The notes: a model not told the origin generated them from the sequence alone. A stretch of 50,282 nt of DNA from JAXHUH01 sp034211175 (GCA_034211175.1 JAXHUH010000012.1:1-50282); one strand, 5' to 3'. Counted from the first letter of the stretch, positions 15,218 to 23,297 are shown. Translations and numbers: made by a program.

Positions 15218-17065
15218 CTACCCGAGCGGGAAGGCACACCGGTCGACCGCCGCACCCTCCGAGCACGCCGGCAGCTCGTCGAGCCCGACGACGGCATCAC
15301 GGTCGAGTACGACGACGTCCCCGTCGAACCCGCTGAGCGGGAGCTCGGCGAACTGCACCGATCCGTCGGTACCGAAACGGGCCAACGGTGTCTCGGACCC
15401 TGTCGGAAGCGCCGTCGTGACGTACACGGCCTCGCCGTCGGGGTCCCAGGCCATGGCGGAGCGCTCGCCCGCAGGTAGACCAGCGAGGAAGTCGGCATGG
15501 ACGACGTCCTCGGAGCCACTCTCATCCACGAAGAGCACCAGTGCGCTCCGCTCGGGCACCACGGCCACCGTCGAACCGTCAGGCGAGAAGACGCCTGTTG
15601 ACCAACCACCGCTGTCCTGACCGAGCTCCTCGCTGCTCCCGGACGTGACGTCGAACAGATGGAGTCGACTGCACGTGTACTCGCCTTCGCACCACAGCAC
15701 CCGATCATCCGAAGCGTCGAGCACCTCGGCCCTGCCGCGGTCCACGTCGATCCGATCGCCGTCGGCGACGAGTCTCGATCGGATCACCGTCAACTCACCC
15801 TCGTCGTCGACGGCGACGATGTCTCCCTCACGAGACAAGACGAGTCCGTCCCCCATGCTGCGAGCGCCCTCGATGCCGAGCGTCCCGAACACTCCGTTGG
15901 GCCAGAAGAGGTCGCTGTCCTCGAACCCCTCCAGCCCCAATGCCTCGGCTTCGAGGGCAGGTTCGTCGATCTCGGCCTGCGCCTCGCCGTTCCGGGAGAC
16001 GAGAGTTGCCCGCCAGGACGGCTCGAACCGGGTTCGGCTGGCTTCGGTCACCGCAAGCCCGCTCAGCAGCCACACGCCGTCGGCCTCCTCGGCAACGGCG
16101 AACGTCGTGGCCTCACCGAGCGACACCGGGTCGTCGCCGTCGAGCGGGACGAGGTGGACGCCGCCGTCCCAGCCGACGACCAGGTCGTCGCCGAGGCGCT
16201 CGACCCGTACCTGCTGCCAGTCGAGCGGCTGGGTCGACAGCCCGGCGGTGACGTCCCACCGCACGCCGATCCGGTCCTCGGGGGCGAGCATCGTGACCGT
16301 GCCGTAGCCGTCGTCGAGCACGACGACGTCGTCGGTCGGCTTGCCCAGGAGCTGGGTCAGGTCACCGGCGTCGCCGGCGAGGTCCTCGTCCGAGAGCGGC
16401 TCGTCCGTCAGCGAGGCCGTCACCCCGATCATGACCGGGTCGAGGTCGGCGTCGAACACGCAGGTCGAGAGCCTGAGCTGGCGGTCCTCCCCGGTCGCAG
16501 TGATCCACTGGTCGGCGTCCTCCTCGACCACCTCGACGCTCGTCACCTCGTAGGCCGCCGTTCCGCCTCCGACCGAGATGAGGACCTGGTCTCCTTCGGC
16601 CAGGTCGCCGAGCTCGGCGAACGGGTCCGCACCACACGCCGCGGGCCCGACGAGCACCGTCGGGCCCTCGGTGCCGGGCAGCGCGCTCTCGGGAACGTGC
16701 CCCACGTTGGCGGGCATCGTCTGCTCCAGGCCGATGCCCTCGACGACGTCGGCGGTGATCCCGAGGGCCGGGATCTGGAGGACCGCGATCTGCTCTCCCA
16801 GCGTCGGCCCGCCGCCCTCGGTCCCGATGGCGACGTCGTCGATCGGGCCATCGTCCTCGTCGGCCCACATCGACGTCACCGCGACACTGGCCACGATGGC
16901 CAGCACGGCGGCGGCAACCGCGAGCGGGGCGATCGGCCGGCGCCGACCCAGCGGCACCACCTCGGCATCCGGCGACGCCGCCTCGGCCGCGTCGAACACG
17001 GCGTCCGCGCCCCGGGCCTCGCCACGCGAGGCCCGCTCGTTCAGGAGCTCGTCGATGGACCTCAT
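15218..17065 (-). CDS. Membrane protein with degenerate sortase-fold domain fused to a beta-propeller (P2)
   Basis: The 615-residue protein has a cytoplasmic tail (1-43), a membrane helix (about 45-66) and a sortase-like domain (about 91-219). That domain contains LQIPALGITADVVEGI, GHVPESALPG (122-131), VLVGPAACGADPF (137-149) and LRLSTC with Cys202. In active class D/E/F sortases the segment at 137-149 reads roughly GHRxxxGxPF, so the catalytic His is replaced here (Pro141), and the Arg expected about eight residues after the Cys is absent (DPVMIGV). From about residue 240 the sequence is homologous to propeller P1 (LDDGYG, DLVVGWDGGVH, LGEATTF). It keeps P1's paired Cys: one pair as WCEGEYTC, and one near the C-terminus (PAC, then RCAFPLG). 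The ATG overlaps the sigma stop (ATGA). Cell-wall peptide binding rather than transpeptidation is my inference. Confidence 0.78.
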   Translation of the reverse strand: MRSIDELLNERASRGEARGADAVFDAAEAASPDAEVVPLGRRRPIAPLAVAAAVLAIVASVAVTSMWADEDDGPIDDVAIGTEGGGPTLGEQIAVLQIPALGITADVVEGIGLEQTMPANVGHVPESALPGTEGPTVLVGPAACGADPFAELGDLAEGDQVLISVGGGTAAYEVTSVEVVEEDADQWITATGEDRQLRLSTCVFDADLDPVMIGVTASLTDEPLSDEDLAGDAGDLTQLLGKPTDDVVVLDDGYGTVTMLAPEDRIGVRWDVTAGLSTQPLDWQQVRVERLGDDLVVGWDGGVHLVPLDGDDPVSLGEATTFAVAEEADGVWLLSGLAVTEASRTRFEPSWRATLVSRNGEAQAEIDEPALEAEALGLEGFEDSDLFWPNGVFGTLGIEGARSMGDGLVLSREGDIVAVDDEGELTVIRSRLVADGDRIDVDRGRAEVLDASDDRVLWCEGEYTCSRLHLFDVTSGSSEELGQDSGGWSTGVFSPDGSTVAVVPERSALVLFVDESGSEDVVHADFLAGLPAGERSAMAWDPDGEAVYVTTALPTGSETPLARFGTDGSVQFAELPLSGFDGDVVVLDRDAVVGLDELPACSEGAAVDRCAFPLG

Positions 17066-17664
17066 CGCTGGTCCTCCTTCTCCAGGGCGCGGCGCAATCG
17101 GCGGCGGGGGCGCGACGAGCGCAGCCTCGCCGCGGCGTGGCTCAGGTCGAGCTGCGCGGCGGCCTCGGCGTGGGTGTAGCCCTCGACGGCGGTCAGGTAG
17201 ACGACCGCCCGGTCGAGAGGTGCGAGCCGGTGCAGCTCGCTCAGGTCCGAAGGGAACGCCTGGACATCTGCGCCCGGCCGGTCTAGGCGGTCGACGGCTC
17301 GTCGCCGGCGACCGAGGCCCCGGCGGGTGTCGGACGCCAACCGCACGACGACCTGGCGCACGTAGGCGCCGGCGTCGTCGAGGTCGGCGAGCGGGCCGCG
17401 GGCGAGTGTCCGGGCCAGCGCCTCCTGGACGAGGTCGTCGGGCTCCATGTCGTCGTCACCGACGACCGCGGCCCAGCGGCGCAGGTCCGGGTAGAGCCGG
17501 GCGAACAACGCCCGGTCGTCCACGACGGGTTCGCCCCCGTCGCCGGGAGCCTCCGCTGCAGCGTCGCCGACCGCGTCGTCGCCGGACCCTTCATCGCCCG
17601 ACACGGCGCCGGCAGCCGCGTGCACCTCGATCGATTCGTCCTGGTTGCCGGTCGTTCCCCTCAC
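17062..17664 (-). CDS. ECF-type sigma factor (SigE-like)
   Basis: The 200-residue protein has an acidic, low-complexity N-terminal extension (1-48), then region 2 (LFARLYPDLRRWAAVVG, EPDDLVQEALARTLA, AYVRQVVVRLASDTRRG) and region 4 (LAPLDRAVVYLTAVEGYTHAEAAAQLDLSHAAARLR). The stop overlaps the start of the sortase-like/propeller gene, so the pair is one translational unit. The GTG start at 17664 has no ribosome site but sits about 8 bases after a possible ECF-type -10 (CGTCTT), suggesting leaderless transcription, perhaps by the sigma factor itself. Targets are unknown. Confidence 0.85.
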   Translation of the reverse strand: MRGTTGNQDESIEVHAAAGAVSGDEGSGDDAVGDAAAEAPGDGGEPVVDDRALFARLYPDLRRWAAVVGDDDMEPDDLVQEALARTLARGPLADLDDAGAYVRQVVVRLASDTRRGLGRRRRAVDRLDRPGADVQAFPSDLSELHRLAPLDRAVVYLTAVEGYTHAEAAAQLDLSHAAARLRSSRPRRRLRRALEKEDQR

Positions 17665-17671
17665 ATCCCCA

Positions 17672-17700
17672 AAGACGCCGCTCCAGCCCGGAGTGTGTCA
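17672..17700 (-). promoter_or_regulatory. Candidate ECF promoter of the sigma operon
   Basis: Read on the minus strand, TGACAC (17700-17695) and CGTCTT (17677-17672) are 17 bases apart. CGTC is a common ECF -10 core, and the predicted transcription start falls at or next to the GTG start codon. The hexamers were fitted by eye. Confidence 0.35.
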
Positions 17701-18432
17701 GTGACGCGACCCGGAGTCTCCCGTACCGAGCGCGAACTCGACGGCGGCGAGCGCGTGGAGGCGGGCGGTCGGGAAGTACGGCACGCCGACGTCGTCGGGG
17801 CCGACGAGCAGCTCGATCTCGGTGCACCCGGCGATCAGCCCTTCGGCGCCGCGGGCGACGAGGCGCTCGATCACGTCCAGGTACGCGGCCCGGGAGGCGT
17901 CGACGATCCGCCCCTGGACGAGCTCGTCGTAGATCACGTCGTGCACGGTGGTGCGGTCGGGCTCGTCGGGCACCAGAACCTTCAGGCCACGGCGTTCGAG
18001 CCGGCCCCGGTAGAAGTCCTGCTCCATCGTGTAGCGCGTGCCCAGCAGGGCGACGGTGTCGACCCCGGCGGCCGCCACGGCGTCGGCGGTGACGTCGGCG
18101 AGGTGGAGGAACGGCACCCCGATCGCCGCGTCGATGTCGTCGGCGACCCGGTGCATCGTGTTGGTGCACAGCAGGATCGCCTCCGCGCCTGCGGCCTCGA
18201 GCCGGGCGGCGTCGCTGGCCAGGAGCGCGCCGGCGCCCGCCCAGTCGCCGGCCTCCTGGAGGGCCTCGACGGCGGCGAAGTCGTAGGAGCGGATGAGCAG
18301 GTCGGCCGAGTGGGTGCCGCCGAGCCGGTTGCGCACCTCGGTGTTGATGATGCGCTCGTACTCGATCGACGACTCCCAGCTCATGCCGCCGAGCAGTCCG
18401 ATGGTGCGGGGTGTGCGATCCACGCCGCCCAC
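17698..18432 (-). CDS. Aspartate/glutamate racemase family protein
   Basis: The 244-residue protein carries the paired catalytic cysteines of the cofactor-independent Asp/Glu racemase superfamily: Cys89 in LLCTNTMH and Cys203 in AGCTEIELL. It begins IGLLGGMSWESS, the usual start of the aspartate-racemase branch. The likely reaction is L/D-aspartate (or another acidic amino acid) interconversion in the cytoplasm, feeding peptidoglycan or D-amino-acid pools. GTG 18432 and GTG 18423 are both possible starts. Its start lies close to that of the divergent VOC gene, and the sigma operon follows downstream on the same strand. Confidence 0.88.
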   Translation of the reverse strand: MGGVDRTPRTIGLLGGMSWESSIEYERIINTEVRNRLGGTHSADLLIRSYDFAAVEALQEAGDWAGAGALLASDAARLEAAGAEAILLCTNTMHRVADDIDAAIGVPFLHLADVTADAVAAAGVDTVALLGTRYTMEQDFYRGRLERRGLKVLVPDEPDRTTVHDVIYDELVQGRIVDASRAAYLDVIERLVARGAEGLIAGCTEIELLVGPDDVGVPYFPTARLHALAAVEFALGTGDSGSRH

Positions 18433-18503
18433 TCTCGCGGGTCGGGACCCGCTGCGGCACCAGGCCCGCCGCCGGAGGCGAGGATCCGCGAGACTCCAGG
18501 ATC

Positions 18504-18899
18504 GTGGCGCACCTCGAGCTGGTCACCATCGTCGTCGACGACTACGACGACGCCATCCGGTTCTTCGTCGACGCGCTCGGCTTCGAGCTGGTCGAGGACT
18601 CGCCGGCGACCACGAACGACGGCCGCCCGAAGCGCTGGGTCGTCGTCCGTCCGCCCGGTGCCCACACCGGTCTGCTCCTGGCGCGGGCCGACGGCGACAC
18701 CCAGGCGGCGGCCATCGGGAACCAGACCGGCGGGCGGGTCGGGTTCTTCCTGCGGGTCGAGGACTTCGACAGGGCCCACGATCGGATGGTCGCCGCCGGC
18801 GTCGAGTTCGTGAGCGAGCCGCGGGCCGAGCCCTACGGCAGGGTCGCGGTGTTCACCGACATCGCCGGCAACCGGTGGGACCTGCTCGGCCCGGCCTGA
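18504..18899 (+). CDS. VOC-family (glyoxalase/bleomycin-resistance fold) protein
   Basis: The 131-residue protein is one VOC module pair: HLELVTIVVDDYDDAIRFFVDALGFELVED, then PGAHTGLLLARADG, GRVGFFLRVEDFDRAHDRM and VAVFTDIAGNRWDLLGPA. Potential metal ligands are His3, a mid-strand residue near Glu/Asp, and the C-terminal Asp; the full ligand set of glyoxalase I is not clearly kept. The family includes lyases, dioxygenases and drug-binding proteins, so substrate is open. GTG 18504 has AGGA a few bases upstream; the open frame to 18411 overlaps the racemase start and is not needed. Confidence 0.8.
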   Translation: MAHLELVTIVVDDYDDAIRFFVDALGFELVEDSPATTNDGRPKRWVVVRPPGAHTGLLLARADGDTQAAAIGNQTGGRVGFFLRVEDFDRAHDRMVAAGVEFVSEPRAEPYGRVAVFTDIAGNRWDLLGPA

Positions 18900-18927
18900 G
18901 ACGCCCGCCGCCGGCCGGCCACGGCGG

Positions 18928-19515
18928 TCAGGCCCGGCTGGCCCACCACTCGTCGGCCGTCATCACGTAGAGCAGCCCGACCAGCTCCTCCCGCCGATCC
19001 GTGGCCGGGATCACGACCCGGCGGTCGAGCCGCATCCCGATCCGTTCGGCGACCCGGGCCGACGCCGGGTTACCGTCCTGGGGCACCGACACGATCTCGT
19101 CGAGGCCCAGCGTGGTGAATCCCTCGGTCAGCGCGGCGACGGCCCCCTCGGTGGCCAACCCGCGGCCCCACCACGCCGGGTGGAACCGCCAGCCGACCTC
19201 GACCGCAGGCAGCACCTCGGGCAGGAACATCGGGACCGACAGCCCGACGAAGCCGATCGCCTCGCCGGTCTCCCGGTCCGATGCGAACCAGCAGCCGAAG
19301 CGGCACTCGGCCCAGTGGGCGAGCTGGCTCTCGAGGAACGCTGCCGTCTCGTCGCGGGTGAAGCCCCGGCCGTAGGGGAAGCGCCAGACCTCGTCGGCGG
19401 CGAACACCGCAGCGAGTGCGTCCAGGTCGCCCGCTGCGAACCGCCGCAACACCATCCGCTCGGTGGTGACATCGCCGAGCGGGGCCGCGACCGGGGGGGC
19501 GAGGAAGCGCGGCAC
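18928..19515 (-). CDS. GNAT acetyltransferase (RimJ/RimL-like)
   Basis: The 195-residue protein has the layout of ribosomal-protein-type N-acetyltransferases: TTERMVLRRFAAGDLDALAAVF at the start, then the acetyl-CoA-binding segment VEVGWRFHPAWWGRGLATEGA, and NPASARVAERIGMR, where the conserved Asn of the family lies. It should transfer acetyl groups to an amine of a small molecule or protein; the acceptor is unknown. GTG 19515 was chosen because residues before it read as low-complexity sequence from another frame. The YqeY gene ends 10 bases upstream, so the two form an operon. Confidence 0.85.
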   Translation of the reverse strand: MPRFLAPPVAAPLGDVTTERMVLRRFAAGDLDALAAVFAADEVWRFPYGRGFTRDETAAFLESQLAHWAECRFGCWFASDRETGEAIGFVGLSVPMFLPEVLPAVEVGWRFHPAWWGRGLATEGAVAALTEGFTTLGLDEIVSVPQDGNPASARVAERIGMRLDRRVVIPATDRREELVGLLYVMTADEWWASRA

Positions 19516-19525
19516 GGACGGGAGG

Positions 19526-19882
19526 CTACTCCCGGCCGGCCGATCCGTCCGGGAGGTAGCCGCGCAGGATCGAGGCCTGGTGGTCGAGCTTCGAGGCCTC
19601 GTCGTCGAGCCCCAGCTCCCGCAGCTCGCGCGAGGCGGCCGCCAAGTCGTCACAGCCCTTGACCAGGATCGACGTGTGATGGTCGTCGGTCAGGTCGCGC
19701 CGAGCGACGTCGCCGAGGAGGCCCGAGGCGACGTGGTCGTCGTCGACGGAGACGGCCTCGGCGTTGGCGAACGCGGCCAGCGCCGAGCGCAGCACCTCGA
19801 CGCGGGGCTTGTCCCGCTCGGCCATCGCGGCGCGCAGGTCGGTTTGCATGAGCTGTCGTACGGACTCGGTCACGACACCCAT
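19526..19882 (-). CDS. GatB/YqeY-domain protein (short)
   Basis: The 118-residue product matches the start of YqeY-type proteins (LMQTDLRAAMAERDKPRVEVLRSALAAFANAEAV) and ends with the helical ILRGYLPDG segment. Family members are usually about 150 residues and resemble the tRNA-binding tail domain of GatB; function is not established. The middle part (LTDDHHTSILVKGCDDLAAASREL) replaces the usual lysine-rich region. ATG 19882 was chosen; GTG 19876 is close. It is followed after 10 bases by the GNAT gene. Confidence 0.75.
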   Translation of the reverse strand: MGVVTESVRQLMQTDLRAAMAERDKPRVEVLRSALAAFANAEAVSVDDDHVASGLLGDVARRDLTDDHHTSILVKGCDDLAAASRELRELGLDDEASKLDHQASILRGYLPDGSAGRE

Positions 19883-20048
19883 CGTTTCGTGCGACCCCCG
19901 CAACCGCCACCCGATTCTCGTCACCCCCACCCCCGGCTCTGGGGGACCGATCTGCCGCGTGGCGGTCACCGGGGGACCCAGCTCGTGCAGGGTTCGGCAG
20001 CGCAAGCTTGTCCGGCCGGGCGAAGCGGGCCGGTGGCCGGAGCCGACG

Positions 20049-20789
20049 TCAGCGTTCGAGCGGGGCGAGTCGGTCGAGTCGGACGAGGAGGGAACCGACG
20101 GCGTCGACGACGCCCACCGGGTCGGTGACGATGCCGAGGTGGGTGCGGTCGAGCTCGGCGGTCGGCCAGCCCCTCGACGCGGCCTCGGCGTGGTCGTCGT
20201 CGTAGCCCTCGCTCAGCCGCAGGTACGCGCACGGCGCACCCGACCAACCCGGCGGCATCGGTACCGGTTCGTCGTAGAAGCGTCGGGGCAGGCGGGGCAG
20301 GTCGGCGGCGACCTCGGCCCGGTGGCCCGGGTCGGGAAGCAGCACCGTCTCGACGAGGTCGGCGGGCCACCAGTCGAGCCACGGCCGCAGCAGCTCACCG
20401 TCGGCGACCCGATCGAGGGTGGCCAGGAACTCGTCGCTCGGCCGCCGCTCCCCGAACGCCGGCGGAACGAGGGCGTCCACGAAGACGGAGGGCCCGGCGT
20501 GGATCGACAGCCGGTCGGCGATGATCGGGAGGAAGACGGCGGCCCCCGAGTGCCCGAGCACCGTCACCGGACCGGGCAGCCCGCGGGCCGCAGCGACGGC
20601 GCCCTCCACGTAGACCGGCCACATCGGGGCGGGCGCCGATGCCACGGCGGTCAGGTCGGGTACGGCGACCGAGGCGCCCCGGGCCACCAGCTCGTCCGCG
20701 ACGCGCCGCCACGTCGAGGGCCCGACGAGCGGGCTGTGCACCAACACCACCGACCGCCCCGCCCACGGGCTGTCGGCCGCGGCGGTCAC
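20049..20789 (-). CDS. Alpha/beta-hydrolase
   Basis: The 246-residue protein has an HS(P)L oxyanion strand (VVLVHSPLVG), a Ser nucleophile elbow VLGHSGAA with Ser81, and a late His in LDRTHLGIVTDP, giving a plausible Ser-His-Asp triad. The small lid between them is rich in Trp and Pro (LRPWLDWWPADL). Substrate is not predictable. Its GTG start overlaps the stop of the DUF2089 gene (GTGA), making it the third cistron of an operon with DUF4097 and DUF2089 genes; why a hydrolase travels with them is unclear. Confidence 0.82.
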   Translation of the reverse strand: MTAAADSPWAGRSVVLVHSPLVGPSTWRRVADELVARGASVAVPDLTAVASAPAPMWPVYVEGAVAAARGLPGPVTVLGHSGAAVFLPIIADRLSIHAGPSVFVDALVPPAFGERRPSDEFLATLDRVADGELLRPWLDWWPADLVETVLLPDPGHRAEVAADLPRLPRRFYDEPVPMPPGWSGAPCAYLRLSEGYDDDHAEAASRGWPTAELDRTHLGIVTDPVGVVDAVGSLLVRLDRLAPLER

Positions 20790-21187
20790 GACGCCGTGTC
20801 GTCGAGCGCGGCCAGCTGCTCCTCGGCCGTCACCACGTCGATCTCGCCTCGCCGCAGCGCGTCGAGGATGTCGACGGTGCCGGCCGGGGGCGGGGCCGTC
20901 GGGCGCAGGTCGAGGCGGCCGAGCAGGTCGTCGAAGCGGGCCCGGGCCGTCGGGTAGCTGACCCCGAGGTGGGCCTGGACCTCCTTGAGGTTGCCCCGCG
21001 ACGAGAGGAACACGCCGAGCAGCTCGCGGTCGTCGGCCGACAGCGAGCAGAACTCACACGTCGTGAACTGGCCCGAGAGCTCGGTGGCGCAGCTCGGGCA
21101 CGACAGTCGGGTGAGCACCAGCTGCTCGCTGCACACCGGGCAGTGGCGCGGCGGCCGGCGGTTGGTGTGGTCGTGGGTCCGGGGCAT
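20786..21187 (-). CDS. DUF2089 family zinc-ribbon/HTH protein
   Basis: The 133-residue protein has an N-terminal zinc ribbon with CPVC (Cys16, Cys19) and CPSC (Cys30, Cys33), plus TTCEFC (Cys44, Cys47). A helical region follows (LSADDRELLGVFLSSRGNLKEVQAHLGVSYPTARARFDDLLGRL) that reads as an HTH, and a C-terminal helix (ILDALRRGEIDVVTAEEQLAAL) like the SHOCT-type helix of the upstream gene product. DUF2089 proteins are thought to regulate an associated DUF4097 protein; that is family-level inference. It overlaps both neighbours (TGATG and GTGA). Confidence 0.85.
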   Translation of the reverse strand: MPRTHDHTNRRPPRHCPVCSEQLVLTRLSCPSCATELSGQFTTCEFCSLSADDRELLGVFLSSRGNLKEVQAHLGVSYPTARARFDDLLGRLDLRPTAPPPAGTVDILDALRRGEIDVVTAEEQLAALDDTAS

Positions 21188-22002
21188 CAGTTCCTCACCG
21201 TGACCGCGATGTTGCACGCCGAGCCGCTCAGCGACAAGCGCCCGGTGCCGGCACCGAGACGATCCGGGCCCGACGCGGCATCGCCGAGGTCGACGACGCT
21301 GCGACCGAAGTCCACATCGGTGTCGACCGTGACGTCGCTCTGCGGGTGGAGGCTGACGGTGACCGAGCCGACGTCGCACGACACCGTGGAGGTGCCCCCG
21401 GTCAGGTAGGCGCCGATGAGCTCGAGGGAGCCGGCATTGACCTTGGCGGTGAGCGGGGCGACGACATCGTGCAGCTGCACGTGACCGGCATCGACCTTGC
21501 AGTCGATCGGTGCCGTCACGGACAGGACGCGAGCGGAGCCGGCGGTGCAGCGCAGCGCGAGCGGCAGGTCGGGGTTGACCCGCAGGTTCGTCGTGCGCCA
21601 CGTCCGGCTCTCGCCGAGGCGGCGCACCAAGCTCTGCATGGAGAACGTGCCGGACTGTCGCTGGCCGGCGACGTCGCGCAGCTCGTCGCGCAGCGGCGAG
21701 CACCGCACGACCACGGTGTCACCCTCATCACGAATCTCGTGGTCACCGTCACCGACCACATCGACGACGGCGACCCTCGGATCCCCTTCGATCCGGACCG
21801 AACCGGCGTCGACCTCGATGGCGATCCGCTTGGCCGGGCCGGCCTCGACCGTGGCGGTCGCGGGGCCGGGACGCTCACGGGAAGCTCCGCGCTCGTCGGC
21901 GCCCGAGGTCGGGCCTGCGTGCAGCCGGGACGCCGCGTCCTCGACGGACACGTCCCCGGCAGCGACCTGCTCGAGCAGTCGTCGTCGTTCCTCAGGTGTC
22001 AT
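21187..22002 (-). CDS. DUF4097 beta-helix (adhesin-like) protein with SHOCT-like N-terminus
   Basis: The 271-residue protein begins with a short helix pair (MTPEERRRLLEQVAAGDVSV, then EDAASRL) and continues as repeated short beta strands with Gly/Asp turns (VDAGSVRIEGDP, CTAGSARVLSV, VDAGHVQLHDV, VNAGSLELIGA, CDVGSVTVSLH). That periodic AGSV/x8 pattern is typical of DUF4097 right-handed beta-helix proteins. No signal peptide or membrane helix is visible, so it is likely cytoplasmic. ATG 22002 has GGAGG 7 bases upstream. It is the first gene of a three-gene operon with DUF2089 and a hydrolase. Confidence 0.85.
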   Translation of the reverse strand: MTPEERRRLLEQVAAGDVSVEDAASRLHAGPTSGADERGASRERPGPATATVEAGPAKRIAIEVDAGSVRIEGDPRVAVVDVVGDGDHEIRDEGDTVVVRCSPLRDELRDVAGQRQSGTFSMQSLVRRLGESRTWRTTNLRVNPDLPLALRCTAGSARVLSVTAPIDCKVDAGHVQLHDVVAPLTAKVNAGSLELIGAYLTGGTSTVSCDVGSVTVSLHPQSDVTVDTDVDFGRSVVDLGDAASGPDRLGAGTGRLSLSGSACNIAVTVRN

Positions 22003-22038
22003 GACCAACCTCCGCGCTGCGAATCGTCACGGTCATTG

Positions 22039-22067
22039 ATCATATGGAAACTCAGACCTACCAAAAG
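22039..22067 (-). promoter_or_regulatory. Promoter of the DUF4097 operon
   Basis: On the minus strand CTTTTG (22067-22062) and TATGAT (22044-22039) are 17 bases apart in an unusually AT-rich patch, about 37 bases before the DUF4097 start codon. The -10 is close to consensus; the -35 is weak. Confidence 0.55.
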
Positions 22068-22168
22068 AGCAAGCTCGATCTTCAGCGGTGGGACCGAGAC
22101 GCGACGATGCCCCCGCACGGGCGGCGCAGGGGCATCGAACGAGGGCGCCCTCCGAGCGGACGCCGGAG

Positions 22169-23248
22169 TCAGGCCGACAGGTCGTCCAGGTCGGCCAACG
22201 TGCCGACGGCCGTCTCCCCATCCGCCGTTACCGTCAGGATCTCGACGCCGTCCTCGGTCACGAGCACCGTGTGCTCGAACTGGGCCGACGGCATGTTGTC
22301 GACGACGTGCTCGGTCCAGCCGTCGTCGGCCTGGAAGAACCGGGCGTCACCGCTGGTCAGCATCGGCTCGACCGTGATCGTCGTGCCGGGCACGAGGATC
22401 GTGTCGTCGGTCCGGTCGATGCAGTGGTTCACGTGGGGAGCGCCGTGGAACATCGCGCCGATGCCGTGGCCGCCGTACTCCCGGACGACACCGAAGCCCC
22501 GCGACCGGGCGAACGGCTCGATGGCCTCGGCGATGAGCTGCAGCGGCTCGTGGGGGCGGATGGCGGCGATGCCGCGCAGCGTCGCCTCCCGCGTCGTCTC
22601 GACGAGGGCCCGGGTCGGCTCGTCGACCTTGCCGACGCAGAACGTGGCCGAGTTGTCGCCGTGCATGCCGTCGATGTAGGCGGTGACGTCGACGTTCACG
22701 ATGTCGCCCTCCCGCAGCGGGCGGTCGTCGGGGATGCCGTGGCACACAACCCCGTTCACCGACGTGCAGATCGACTTCGTGTAGCCGTTGTAGTGGAGCG
22801 TGCTCGGGTAGGCGCCGAGCTCGACGTAGGTCTCGTGGGCGATCTCGTCGAGCTCCTCGGTAGTGACCCCGGGGGCGACCGCGGCACCGGTCCGCAGCAG
22901 CACCTCGGCTCCGACCTGACAGGCACGACGATGGCGGGCGAGTGATTCCTCGTCGTGGATGTGCACACGACGGGGCCCACTCACCTCGCCGGAGGCGACG
23001 TAGTCGGGCCGGACGATCGACTCGGGCACCGGGCGGGGCGGGCTGACCGTGCCGATCTCGACCCGCGGGCGCTGGAGCACTCGCACGTCGCCATGGCAGC
23101 GCTTGTGCTTGCGACCCGAACCGCACCAGCACGGGTCGTTGCTCCTGATGCGCGGCAGCGTGGTCGACTTGGAAGCCGTCGACTTCGAGGCCGACCCCGC
23201 GGCCGATGTGTTCGACGGGCGTTTCGCGGTCATCCGGGTCACCGGCAT
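22169..23248 (-). CDS. map: Methionine aminopeptidase, type I, with N-terminal SEC-C-like zinc motif
   Basis: The 359-residue enzyme removes the initiator Met from nascent proteins. Metal ligands are Asp187, Asp198, His261 (GGHGIGAMFH), Glu294 (VEPML) and Glu325 (QFEHTV), with His170 (CHG) in the S1 site. The N-terminal extension (about 60 residues) has DPCWCGSGRKHKRCHGD, a SEC-C-type C-x-C-x8-C-H zinc motif (Cys40, Cys42, Cys51, His52) that in SecA helps ribosome or SecB contact; a ribosome-docking role here is inference. ATG 23248 or ATG 23233 may be the start. It is a single gene, and an AlpA-like gene is divergent. Confidence 0.93.
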   Translation of the reverse strand: MPVTRMTAKRPSNTSAAGSASKSTASKSTTLPRIRSNDPCWCGSGRKHKRCHGDVRVLQRPRVEIGTVSPPRPVPESIVRPDYVASGEVSGPRRVHIHDEESLARHRRACQVGAEVLLRTGAAVAPGVTTEELDEIAHETYVELGAYPSTLHYNGYTKSICTSVNGVVCHGIPDDRPLREGDIVNVDVTAYIDGMHGDNSATFCVGKVDEPTRALVETTREATLRGIAAIRPHEPLQLIAEAIEPFARSRGFGVVREYGGHGIGAMFHGAPHVNHCIDRTDDTILVPGTTITVEPMLTSGDARFFQADDGWTEHVVDNMPSAQFEHTVLVTEDGVEILTVTADGETAVGTLADLDDLSA

Positions 23249-23291
23249 AGTCTACGGGTCAAGACATGCGGCGTCTACACCCCTCGACAGC

Positions 23292-23297
23292 TACGCT
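23292..23297 (+). promoter_or_regulatory. Candidate -10 for a leaderless AlpA-like gene
   Basis: TACGCT lies 6 bases before the ATG at 23304, with no Shine-Dalgarno sequence in between, the usual geometry of leaderless actinobacterial genes. I could not assign a convincing -35. Confidence 0.4.

Noticed and set aside
15218..17065. Functional sortase
   Set aside because: The catalytic His and Arg positions are not conserved, so I describe it as a degenerate sortase-fold domain.
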